Assembly (NCBI GenBank): GCA_947069175.1
Contig: CAMTDV010000023.1
Span: 90,704,240-90,768,239, forward strand
Direction of reading: 5' to 3'
Length of the DNA: 64,000 nt
From: Scalesia atractyloides
Taxonomy: Eukaryota > Streptophyta > Magnoliopsida > Asterales > Asteraceae
Shown: piece after piece, positions 12,067 to 22,043 of the stretch
Layout of the letters: each line of letters starts with the position of its first letter
Numbering within the stretch: the stretch's first letter is position 1
Made by a program: the position numbers and the translations under genes
The notes under the pieces: model-generated
Database searches by the model: none
What the model saw: only the letters and a program-made list of their open reading frames with translations
What the model was told of the DNA's origin: nothing

Positions 12067-12294
12067 TTGTGTGCCATTTATTTACCCACGTTGCCCTGAT
12101 CACATGCATTAACCAAAACCATCAGAGGATACATGGGATTTTAATTATGCATAGTGTTAGGGTTAGTTGTTATTTTCCTACATATTAGTAGTAGTGGGTG
12201 AATGTGAAAGTTGGTCTTTGTTAATTACCTTCAGTTCGTAAGCCTATAAATGGATTGAAGCAATTTTCTGTATAGCTTCCAAGTACATTCGGGT
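12067..12294. other. short intergenic gap, no gene seen
   Basis: No domain or repeat recognised. The right part may be the continuation of the gypsy pol remnant beyond its chromodomain-side end. Confidence 0.4.
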
Positions 12295-13005
12295 TACGGA
12301 AGAGAAGATGATGATTCAATTTCAATTGGTAGTTCAAGGGCTTGTTGTGGAGCTACACCTACATGTTTTCTTAAAAGACTTGCATGGAAAACATCATGTA
12401 TGAGAGCACCAGTAGGCAACTCAACTCGATCCGATAAGCCACTGTACCTACTTGTTTCAGCGCCTTAAAGGATCCAAATTAACAAGGGTTGATCTTTTCC
12501 GCGACACGCGTAGGTGTAGCCATGTTTTCTACCTATACGATTGGAGCTTAGCATAGACAAAATCCCCCATTGCAAATTCCAGCTCAGACGGTAATGATCA
12601 GCCTTAATTTTCATACGATTTTGTGCTATTGCAAGATTGCCACGCGACATTCGGATCAAGGAATCTTCATACTTAAATCTTCTCAATTACAGTGCAAAAT
12701 CGGCAATGGTTGAAGAAGCCCCCAGGTTTCATGCTCTTTACCTTGTACCTTTAACATACCATACACTCTTGTAAATATTGCTTGGTACTACATTTCATAA
12801 ATGTCCACTAAGAACTTTGTTTTACCCGAGCTAGTGTCTTATGGAACCTGAAATGGCCTCCTTCGGAAGAAGAATGACAATGTTCCAAAACCTTTGAGAT
12901 AAACTGAGAGCGTGGGCTTAACAAAACAGCATCCCCTTTAAACCATACACCATCACATGATTGAAGATGGAAGGTTAGTACAATAAGGATCTTGCCCCAT
13001 GTCAT
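12295..13005 (-). pseudogene. Ty3/gypsy pol fragment with integrase core deleted
   Basis: On the minus strand, from 13005 downwards, GVWFKGDAVLLSP and GGHFRFHKTLARVKQ match the H2C2 zinc-binding N-terminal part of gypsy integrase. They are followed after a frame change by ECMVC and YKVKSMKPGG. The sequence then jumps directly to the region after the catalytic core: AQNRMKIKADHYR (about 12615) and, in shifted frames, KQVGTVAYRIELP and HDVFHASLLRKHV (12440-12345). The Asp-Asp-Glu core of roughly 150 residues is missing. Several frameshifts and stops are present. No LTRs could be linked to it. Confidence 0.85.
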
Positions 13006-13941
13006 TGTTGAATTTGGGTAGAAGATCAGATAGATGAATACAAACGTGATTCACAAATTCTTCTATTAAATTTTGTGAACTAAAAACTACAAGACTCAAA
13101 AAATATAAATACTAAAAACAATCTAATTCTACCAGGACTTTTATTCTTACTCATACTTATCTCTAAACCATTAGACACTAATCAAATCTAATACCAAGAT
13201 AATTCAAATAATAATTAAATACATTTAATTATTACTTTACTTGTTTAGTTCTTCGACTTTAGATCTTCTATAGAACACCCCTTAGAGATCAGCCGAAACT
13301 CCCAGGATGATGTTGTAATTTTATTACTCCCTCTCAATATCAACTTCCATAAGTCTCCCTCTTAATCTTGACTCACGTTGTCTGAATCTAGTTTTCTATT
13401 GTCGGTAAACACATGACCTCCATTGACATCTTCAGTAGATACACTGCCATTATCGTCACTGGTTACAACATCATTACCGGTACTAAAATTCCTTCTTCTG
13501 GTAGTCAAAAAACCACTTCATCCTGAAGAGCTTGAGCGACACACGCTTCGCCTTGGCCAAAAAAAATATCTTTCATATGGATCGATTGATAGTCACAAGC
13601 TATGTGACTCTTTTGACAGGACTTCAAGAGGTCCTCGAACGCCTTTCAAGTAGCACTCCAACTATCCTTCAAACCCACTTCAATCGAACCTTTGAACTTG
13701 ACGAATAACATAACTCGATCAACTGGAAGAAGGGATAATTTTCAAACTGCCTTCAACCAAATTGAATCAAAGGGTTCACCAAGATCTTTTACCATGTCTT
13801 TGAACGACATGTCTTCCTTTGTTCAGCCTACTACTCCAACACACAGAGATTTAACCACCTCGACACACGGTGATGGCACATCATCATTGAAACCGAGATA
13901 AGGGTTAACAATTCAAACAACCTTAACCTCAATGAACATCA
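13006..13941. other. intergenic sequence with unassigned short ORFs
   Basis: Two short plus-strand open frames (13423-13653, 13692-13901) show no family I recognise, and no codon pattern convinces me that they are genes. They may be degraded retroelement sequence. Confidence 0.45.
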
Positions 13942-14401
13942 ATACTAAGTTGACACACAACCTAGATACAATCCTTTGCTTTTCAACCACTAATAAATAT
14001 GACAACCATATGTCGATTCAATAGGGAACCAATGATGGATCAGGTTTCTCTATTATTTTTGGATTAAAATCCTTAAAAGGTTTGAGTTGGTTACAAATGA
14101 TATTGTTTATTATTTGGGTTATTGTTTGGTTGCGTATTGGCTCCTTCGGTTACTTGGTTTGTTACTTGTGTCACGGGGAGTACCATTAAGGAAGGTCGGT
14201 GGTGACCGGTGATCAGTTTAGCGACGATTTTTCGGTGATTTTGGAACTAAAAAAACCATTAGGTGTGTTGCGGAAGAAACGAAAGAGCAGGATGCAAAGG
14301 AATTCGTTTGGCGACCGAAAGACGAATCGACATATGGTTGTCATATTTATTAGTGGTTGAAAAGCAAAGGATTGTATCTAGGTTGTGTGTCAACTTAGTA
14401 T
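13942..14401. repeat. perfect 78-bp inverted repeat with 304-bp spacer
   Basis: Arm 13942-14019 is, base for base, the reverse complement of arm 14324-14401. The outer ends read ATACTAAGTTGACACACAAC. The spacer (14020-14323) is more GC-rich and has no obvious coding sequence. Similarity stops abruptly at both ends of the arms. A transcript could fold into a long perfect hairpin. It could also be a small transposon or a local inverted duplication. No target duplication was identified. Confidence 0.93.
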
Positions 14402-14524
14402 AATATAATGCTCTAGAAAGCAATCAATGCATTGTAGCTGACCATATACGGCTCAAGATGACCAAATGTGGTTTATAAAAAAAGCACACTAGGATGTTAC
14501 TAAACAAGATCCTTCCAATCCAAG

Positions 14525-14529
14525 TCATG
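14525..14529. repeat. target-site duplication TCATG, left copy
   Basis: TCATG immediately precedes the 5' LTR and recurs at 19042-19046 right after the 3' LTR, as expected for a 5-bp Ty1/copia insertion. Confidence 0.8.
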
Positions 14530-14711
14530 TAATGGGCAACATACATAATAGGCGGCAAAATCAAAGATACTCAATATTCAACTTTATAATTGGTTAAATT
14601 GTTATTACACTTTCCTTTATCGAGGAGTCAATCACTCCCAAACTTGTGCAATGTCTGTGTATATATTTTAAGCTTGTATAATGAAAAATATCAAGTCTTC
14701 ACAGCCTTTCA
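14530..14711 (+). repeat. 5' LTR of copia element C
   Basis: 182 bp, starting TAATGGGCAACATACATAAT and ending CCTTTCA. It starts TA, not the usual TG, judged from the target duplication. A TATA-like GTATATATTTTAAG lies at about 14658. Confidence 0.88.
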
Positions 14712-14722
14712 TGGTATCAGCC
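14712..14722 (+). promoter_or_regulatory. primer-binding site, initiator tRNA-Met type
   Basis: TGGTATCAG directly abuts the 5' LTR and matches the first nine bases of the usual tRNA-Met primer site. The next bases (CC) depart from it. Confidence 0.75.
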
Positions 14723-14779
14723 TAGATCCTAACCCTAGCCCCTCTTTCTTTCTTTTTTTCTTCTTTACTATCAAACTCC

Positions 14780-15610
14780 ATGACTGGTTCTTCATCTTCT
14801 TCAAATCAAACAACTACTCCTCCACTGCATACTCTGTTTCACCTCATCACCTTAAAACTTCTTCTACCAATTATCTATTCTGGAAAAACCAAGTCTACCC
14901 TCTCCTCTCATATCTCAATCTCCTTAACCATGTTGATGGTACCGCCACTGCTCCACCAACCACCATCACCACCGATGGTAAAGAAAATCCCAACCCAGCA
15001 TTCGCAACATGGCAAGAGGAGGACCAAAGGGTCCTCCTGCTCTTGCAATCCTCATTCACAGAGGAGGCTATGGCTCAAACGGAAATTCCGATCGATGTGA
15101 GACCAACTCGCTGCTATCGGCCATCTGGTAACTGATGCTGATAAACGCCATTGGTTTCTCTATGGACTCGGGCCTTCCTTTGAAATTTTCTCCACGGCTC
15201 AATGTACTGTAAATCCGGCACCATCTTTTCGTGACCGGATTGCTCACGCAAAAAACCACGAAATCTTCCTTCAAACTCTGAGTGGTAATCAACCTTCCCA
15301 GGCAGCCTTCTCGGCTCACTCTCAAAAACCCAACCCCAACCCCAACACGAAACCACAACGCGACTCCGCTAACCGTGGTCGGTTCACATCCAACCATGGT
15401 TCTTCATCTAACCGTGGCCGCTTCACACACTCTAAGCGTCCGCCTCACTGTCAACTATGTAGAAAAGATGGGCATTATGCAAGTTCTTGCCCAAACTTAG
15501 TCTCCTATGCACAACGGGCCACTCCTCTCAATTCACACCTCGCACAAGCTTTTCAATCTCAGTGCAATATCGCCCAAACTACACCAGATTGGACTGCCGA
15601 TTCAGGAGCC
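14780..15610 (+). pseudogene. gag of copia element C with zinc knuckle
   Basis: The likely start is ATG 14780 (MTGSSSSSNQTTT). A frameshift near 14830 moves the signal into another frame, which reads TNYLFWKNQVYPLLSYLNLL (the typical Ty1/copia gag N-terminal region) and later WQEEDQRVLLLLQSS. A second frame change follows near 15105. After it come a basic Asn/Arg-rich stretch and the CCHC knuckle CQLCRKDGHYASSCP (about 15450), spaced CX2CX4HX4C. Gag would coat the RNA in virus-like particles. As it stands it cannot give a full product. Confidence 0.85.
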
Positions 15611-18600
15611 ATCACCCATATGCTTCGCACTCCAGAAGGTCTAGATGAATCCTTTGCCGACTCAGGTAACACATTTGTCACTTTTGGAAACGGTCAATCC
15701 TTACCCGTTACTCGAATCGGAAAAACAAAAGTTAATAACATCACAAAAAATTTGCTCTCCATAAGCAGATTAACCAATGACTCACCCGTTGATGTTTTGT
15801 TTCTAATACTTTTTTCACATTCAGGATCGAAAACCAGAAAACTCCTCGCTGGAGGTACGTATGAAAATGGATTCTATGTTCTTGCTCAAGGCCACAAGTC
15901 TCTTCTCGCGGCTCTTACCGCTTCTCATCTTCGTGCTTCGTTTAATAAATGGCATAGTCGATTAGGACATGTCTCGTTTGATATTGTTTCTTTGTTGAAT
16001 AAACTTGGGCATGTTTTTGTTACATCTTTATTACCTAAACCTGGAGTGTGTTCATCATGTCAAGTATCTAAAGCGCATAGGTTACCTTTTGTTAAAAATT
16101 CTAAACAATCACAACATTTTTGGACTTAATACATTGTGATCTTTTGGGGGCCCGCACCCATATTATCTACCGACGGTTATTTATAATATGTTGCATTTGT
16201 AGATGACCATTCATGATTTACTTGGTTTTATCCTCTAAAAGCCAAGTCCGAATTTTGCAACATACTCATCACATTCTTAAATTTTGTTCAAAATCAATTT
16301 TCATGCACCGTCAAAGTTTTTCAAAGTGACGGTGGAACAGAATTTATCAACAATCGAGTTCAACAGCTCTTTCATCAACGGGGCATCCAACATCGGCTAT
16401 CATGCCCACACACACCCCAACAAAATGGGCGGGTTGAACGGAAACATCGTCACATAACCGAAACCGGGTTAGCCATGATGTTTAACGCACATGCACTCGC
16501 AAATTTTTGGATTGATGCCTTCACCTCGGCTACATATATTATAAACCGTCTTCCAACATCGCTTCTCGATAATAAATCTCCTTTCGAAATTTTGTTTCGT
16601 CACCCTCCATCATATTCAAACTTCAAAGTTTTCGGTTGTCGAATCTTCCCTTATCTTCGTGACTACACCAAACACAAACTCTCGCCACGAAGTGCCCCGT
16701 GTGTATTTATCGGTTATAGTTCGAAACATAAGGGTTATCGATGTTTAGATCGTAGCACCACACGAGTTTACATAACGTGACATGCAAAATTTGACGAATA
16801 CACGTTCCCATTTACCGGTAATAATTCCATAGTTGATGAAACTCAACTCCCACTCTCAAATTTCGAGTATAACATCCCATCTGTAGAGCCTTCTCATTCT
16901 GTTCAAAACACAAACCAACCAACAAGCCCACCTCCTTCATCTAGCTCAATAAATTCAACTCCACCTTGTTCTATTTGCGCAACCATACCTAGCCCATCTA
17001 CTACTTTTCAGGCGTTCATTCCACCAGACCAATTCACCTCCAATATACTTACTGACCAACAACCATATTCCACTTCTAATTTATCTACAAACCAACAAAC
17101 CTACCCCACTACTACCCAAGCCGTCCCTACCCCACCCACCTCACCCTCAATGCCAAATACAACACCTTCGTTACCTCACCCACCCCCACCCATGCAATCT
17201 ACACCTCCTTTACTCCCCATGACAACAAGATCAAAAGCGGGAATTTTCAAACCTCGACACTTTGCGGACCTCACCGATTTTTCATCAACAACTATTCATC
17301 ATGCACTCTTCACCACACATGTTCCTAAAGGAATAAAAACAGCCCTTAAAAATCCAAAGTGGGTCACCGCAATGGATGAAGAACTAACGGCCCTTCGAAA
17401 CAACGATGCATGGGATCTTGTGGAACGGCCGATTCAATCAAATGTAGTGGATTCTAAATGGATATATCGAATAAGTATAAAGCCGCTGGTACCCTTGACC
17501 GATACAAGGCACGCTTAGTTGCTCAAGGGTTCACACAAATTCCCGGTCTTGATTTCTCCCACACTTTGTCCGGTTGTCAAAGCCTCTACCATTCGGGTCG
17601 TCCTTAGTCTTGCTACTATCTACAAGTGGCCGCTTCATCAACTAGACGTCAATGATGCATTCTTAAACGGTCACCTTACCGAAACCGTCTATATGGAGCA
17701 ACCACCTGGATTTACAAACCCAACATTTCCAAATCATGTTTGCAAACTTAAACAGGCTCTATATGGTCTCAAGCAAGCACCACATGCTTGGTTTCAAAGG
17801 CTAAGTGCCTTCCTTGTCACGCTCGGTTTTACATGCAGTTGAGCTGACCCATCTCTCTTTGTCTTCAAAACCGATAAGTTTCTTGTTTATTTACTCGTTT
17901 ATGTAGACGACATTATTATTACCGGAAATAATTCCAATGTGATCAACAATTTTTACGACTCGTCTACACAACGAGTTCAAAATCAAAGATCTTGGCTCAT
18001 TGAGTTATTTCCTTGGTCTTGAGGTCATCAACACTTCTTCCGGCTTAATCTTAAGTCAGGCAAAGTACGCTTATGACATTCTCTCACGAGCAGGTCTCCT
18101 TGATTCAAAACCGGTTGCCACCCCTCTCAACACAACTGATACATTCATTTTCACTGGCACCGCCTTTCATGACCCTACCCTCTATCGTTCCTTAGTCGGT
18201 GCACTCTAATACCTTACCATCACCCACCCGATCTTTCGTACGCAGTGAACCAAGCAAGCCAATACCTTCAAACTCCTACCACTACCCACTTTCAACTTGT
18301 AAAAAGGATTCTGAGATATGTGAAAGGCACCTTATCCTTTGGTCTCACGTTCAACAAACCTTCCAAAACCGCTTTAGTGGGTTACTCGGACGCTGATTGG
18401 GCTCGATGTATAGAAACTAGACGTTCAACGTATGGCTACTCAATTTATTTGGGTGGAAATTTGGTCCCATGGACTGCCAAGAAGCAACAAACTGTAGCAT
18501 GATCAAGCTGTGAATCTGAGTATAGAGCAATGGCCAACACGGCGGCTGAAATTATTTGGCTCACTCACCTTCTACGTGAGTTACACGCTCTCTCACTGAA

Positions 18601-18877
18601 TCGTCCTACACTTCTATGCGATAACAAAAGTGGTATATTCTTAAGTCAAAACCCAGTCTCCCATAGACGAGCCAAACATATTGACATAGACTACCATTTT
18701 ATTCGTGAATTGGTTGCAGCCGGACGTCTCCATACAAAATTTGTTCCTACCACGCTTTCGGTGGCCGACATCTTCACCAAGAGTCTTTCACGACCACTCT
18801 TTGAACGCTTTCATACCATGCTACGGGTTGGTCCGCCACCATTTCGCTTGACGGGGGGTAATAGGCAACATACATAA
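15585..18877 (+). pseudogene. pol of copia element C: protease, integrase, RT, RNase H
   Basis: Protease: the catalytic DSG lies in WTADSGAITHM (about 15592). Integrase zinc region: HSRLGHVSFD with CSSCQVSK (15950-16075), then the core with FVDDHS, FQSDGGTEF and NGRVERKH. TAA at 16127 and TGA at about 16215 interrupt it. RT: after SKWIYRI (17460) a one-base deletion shifts frame, and a second indel near 17570 restores it. QLDVNDAFLNGHL, ALYGLKQAPHAW and YVDDIIITG (about 17900) are present, with a TGA at 17840 where copy A keeps Arg. Another frameshift precedes MSYFLGLEV (18000). RNase H includes YSDADWARC and ESEYRAMANTAAE, split by a TGA at 18500. Confidence 0.9.
18852..18858 (+). promoter_or_regulatory. 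polypurine tract of copia element C
   Basis: The GGGGGG run directly precedes the 3' LTR. Confidence 0.75.
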
Positions 18878-19041
18878 TAGGCGGCAAAATCAAAGATACT
18901 CAATATTCAACTTTTATAATTGGTGAAAGTGTTATTACACTTTCCTTTATCGAGGAGTCAATCACTCCCAAACTTGTGCAATGTCTGTGTATATATTTTA
19001 AGCTTGTATAATGAAAAATATCAAGTCTTCACAGCCTTTCA
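18859..19041 (+). repeat. 3' LTR of copia element C
   Basis: 183 bp, differing from the 5' LTR by a few substitutions and one extra T. It is followed by the TCATG target duplication at 19042-19046. Confidence 0.9.
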
Positions 19042-19104
19042 TCATGAAGCTAAACAATCTATGAAAATGTTAAATTCTCAAAAAATACATGAAATTGTAC
19101 TCAA

Positions 19105-19132
19105 CTAGTGGTATTCCACGCGCTTCGCAGCG
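19105..19132 (-). mobile_element. possible Helitron 3' terminus
   Basis: On the minus strand the sequence reads a GC-rich short hairpin (CGCTGCGAAGCG), then about ten bases, then CTAG followed by T. Helitron 3' ends have a hairpin a few bases before a terminal CTRR and insert between A and T. The body would extend rightwards from here. The hairpin stem is short and the 5' TC end is not identified, so this is tentative. Confidence 0.3.
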
Positions 19133-19614
19133 GGATTTCGGTCGATAGTGGATCAATTCCTTAAAGTATCCATATAATTTGTACTCGATATAGCAACCAA
19201 AAGATATGCACCCAAAAGGATATCAACACGTGTTTTACAATAAAAACAAATACCGGTACTGATGTTGTTCATGTTACTCTAATATAAAAAAGCTAAACAA
19301 TGTAACTATATAAAAATTTCAACGAATTTTGTATCACGGTATCAAGAAAACCATAAAACTGAACACAACACCTGTATCGATGTTTATTCGAATACAAACT
19401 TGATTGAATCGTAGATAAAAGTAAACACCTCGCAATGGTATATTCAAAATTTTAATAAACGTCATATTATATTACTCAAATAAAGAATAGGATAAAAGAC
19501 CTATAAAACATATTATATTGCTAAAATAACGAAAATGGTAAAAAGCATAACTTTACAGTACTGTGTACAAGTCGGTGAACTTCTTGGATTTATGAAAGAC
19601 GAACCACGACAAAG

Positions 19615-19660
<46 letters not shown>

Positions 19661-20257
19661 GCTCGAAGACAATCAGATACCGTCCTAGTTGAGGTCTCAA
19701 CCATAAATGATGGCGACCATGGCCAGCTTCTTAGAGGGACTATGGCCTATTAGGCCACAGATGTTTGAGGCAATAATAGGTTTGTGAAGCCATTAGATGT
19801 CTGGGCCATAAGTGCGCAACACTGATGTATTCAAAAAGTATATAGCTTTGGCCGACAGACCCGTCCCACTCCTTTTTATTATCATCTATGCAGTATATAC
19901 AAATATTTTATGTAGTTACCTTAACTTAACATGTTATTGGTTAAAAATGAATGTGTGTCCTAACCAATAAAATGCATATAAGTTAATTTATATATACCTT
20001 AAAACAAAAGGTTAGTGTACCAAAATACAAAACAACCCTTCAAGTTTCCAACTTGACCAGAACAGTCCCTAACAAAAGAACAGAACAACCACTAAAATTT
20101 TGAACTTGACAAAAACAACCCCTAAACTTTTGAAATTACAACCATTATAGTTTAGAAGTGGGCAAAACAACCCTTAAACTTTTTAAATTGACATTTACAC
20201 CCACGTACACTTTCTAAAAACTTTATAAAATCTCGTTTTCATCCCTTGAGTCTTGAT
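19133..20257. other. intergenic sequence; internal imperfect repeats near 20030-20200
   Basis: No gene is recognised. Around 20030-20200 a phrase of the type CAACCCYTAAACTTTT...AACTTGAC recurs three or four times at about 50-bp steps. A weak inverted repeat lies at 19921-19990 (TTATTGGTTAA and CTAACCAATAA). Confidence 0.45.
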
Positions 20258-20330
20258 GCAAGGTAGGGTGGTGTAGTAGTTAGGTGGAACCTCACTAAAC
20301 GAACCAACTTAGGCTCGATTCCGTTTTTAT
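20258..20330 (+). mobile_element. tRNA-derived SINE head, remnant
   Basis: GGTGTAGTAGTTAGGTGG resembles an RNA polymerase III A box. About 30 bp later, GGCTCGATTCC is one base from the B-box consensus GGTTCGANNCC. The spacing fits a tRNA-derived SINE. The tail is not clear. Confidence 0.35.
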
Positions 20331-20559
20331 TTTAACCGCAATTCTCTAGATCATATACATCAAAACACGTGTTTTCATATGATTAACACATCAGATAACG
20401 TGACGCAATCTATAAAAACCTAAGTGCAACAATCTAGTCTTTAACAAACAATAAAGTTAAAAACATTAACAATAAGAATAACTAACAAAGAGACCACTGA
20501 TGTAAAGTCAACTAGTAAACAATTAGCAAACAAAGAGCTCTTTTAGAAGCCGGAAGCGA

Positions 20560-21600
20560 TACCAATGATGAAGATGAAGGGTATGCTCTTCAAACAACGA
20601 TAATCATTTCCTGCACACAGGTTGTGTGTGCAGACCTGCTTATTATTGTTTATGTTCTATTTCTTCATCCGGTGTCTTTCATTCAGTGATTCGGTTCTAC
20701 TGAATGCAAAAGACCTAGTTGTTTCAGTTAATTAGGGTTATAGCGTTTGGTAACTTCAAGAGTTCACCAATGCACAAATCATCACATGGATGATTCGAAT
20801 GGTCATGAATACAACAAGTATGAAGAACATAAAAACAAACTATCTATTTCACTAAGTAACCAAGTGAGATTTAACTAGACAAGTGCTTCCAACATTGTAT
20901 GGTTGGAGACTTGGTGTAGTGTTGCTCACTTTGTGACTTGAAGATTACTTAGAGACTTGCAAAAACTTAAAAAAAGGCATATGAACCGTAAGGTTTCTGG
21001 AACAAAACCTTAACACAAGCCCTTTAACATGGAAGTTTGTTGGTGACTTGGTTTGGAGCGAAAATGTTCCAAAAAAAAAAGTAGAGATGAACATGTTTAT
21101 AAAGTTTAACAAAAATCCTCAGTTGGACCTAAAAATGGTGATATACCAATACTCCTAGAGGTTATCTAAGGAAGGAGAAGAAGAAAAGTGTAAGAAGTAA
21201 GACCAAGACTCACTATTTTGGTTCTTGAACTTTCTACCTAAAGTGGAAGAATTGAAAGATTAGAGAGTATTTGAGAGTGATTTAGAAGTGGTTAAAGTGT
21301 TTAGAAGGTGTTAGGGCTTGGTATTTATAAGTGAAATAAGTGTTGGCTTTTAAATGAGTTGGTTGGAAGTTAGGAATAGGGAAATTTCATTTTTGGTACT
21401 TGCACTTGTCTTGTGTGTTATTTTCTGCCATAAACTCCATGTTCTGGATGTTTTGGACTATCTAAGGAATATGTAAGCATGTGTAATGTATAAACATGTA
21501 TGAATACCATTCTGAGAAATTATAATCACGATGTATATCTCGTTTTTTAATTAAAAACATTTATTTGTGATAGTTTACGTATTATGAAAGTACGATTAAA
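20560..21600 (-). mobile_element. LTR-like remnant, minus orientation, with TATA box
   Basis: The minus strand has CACTTATAAATACC at 21320-21333 followed by a long leader without ORFs. The part 21040-21300 resembles 63730-63970 in wording (a TCTTTGAG/ATTAGAGAGTA pattern and a GGTGAT-TACCA segment), suggesting two divergent members of one LTR family. Ends are not defined. Confidence 0.3.
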
Positions 21601-21628
21601 TAAGAATAGTTCAAAATACGATTTCCAT

Positions 21629-21890
21629 TATGATCAAGTCTTGAATTACAAAAGATTGAAGATAGAACACGAATTAAAATAAAATGGAAAAGGATGAATG
21701 ATGTGCGTGAAAATATATATATATATATAATTTAATTTCCTTCACACAATTTTAGTTTTAAAAAAATGATTTTGACCCAAAAACTAAACCTCACACACAA
21801 AAGGGCAAGTATGATCAAGTCTTGAATTACAAAAGATTGAAGATAGAATACGAATTAAAATAAAATGGAAAAGGATGAATGATGTGCGTG

Positions 21891-21967
<77 letters not shown>

Positions 21968-22043
21968 AATTTCCTTCACACAATTTTAGTTTTAAAAAAA
22001 TGATTTTGACCCAAAAACTAAACCTCACACACAAAAGGGCAAG
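21629..22043. repeat. tandem duplication (181 and 234 bp) with expanded (AT)n in the second copy
   Basis: 21629-21809 and 21810-22043 are almost identical, beginning TATGATCAAGTCTTGAATTA and ending AAAGGGCAAG. The size difference comes from the AT run: about 8 repeats in the first copy and about 37 in the second (21891-21964). There is one clear substitution (acacg versus atacg). Confidence 0.93.

Larger units (their letters stand above)
14530..19041 (+). mobile_element. Ty1/copia retrotransposon C, full-length but inactive, 4.5 kb
   Basis: The element has two short LTRs (182 and 183 bp, differing at about five positions), a tRNA-Met primer site, gag with a zinc knuckle, protease, integrase, reverse transcriptase and RNase H in Ty1/copia order, a G-rich polypurine tract, and a 5-bp target duplication. 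The high LTR identity implies a fairly young insertion. Nonetheless several frameshifts and stops disable it. The partial copy at 1-1545 belongs to the same family. Confidence 0.93.

Noticed and set aside
12066..12076. Target duplication for copia element B
   Set aside because: The flanks AATAA and TTGTG do not match, so none is claimed.
13423..13901. Two adjacent plus-strand frames that might be a small gene
   Set aside because: No family resemblance, no promoter or splice structure, and flanked by retroelement debris.
15068..15397. 109-codon minus-strand frame
   Set aside because: Antisense to the copia gag, whose zinc knuckle and basic region are clearly on the plus strand.
19535..19753. 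72-codon plus-strand frame
   Set aside because: No recognisable motif; the overlapping opposite-strand frame is equally plausible, so neither is supported.
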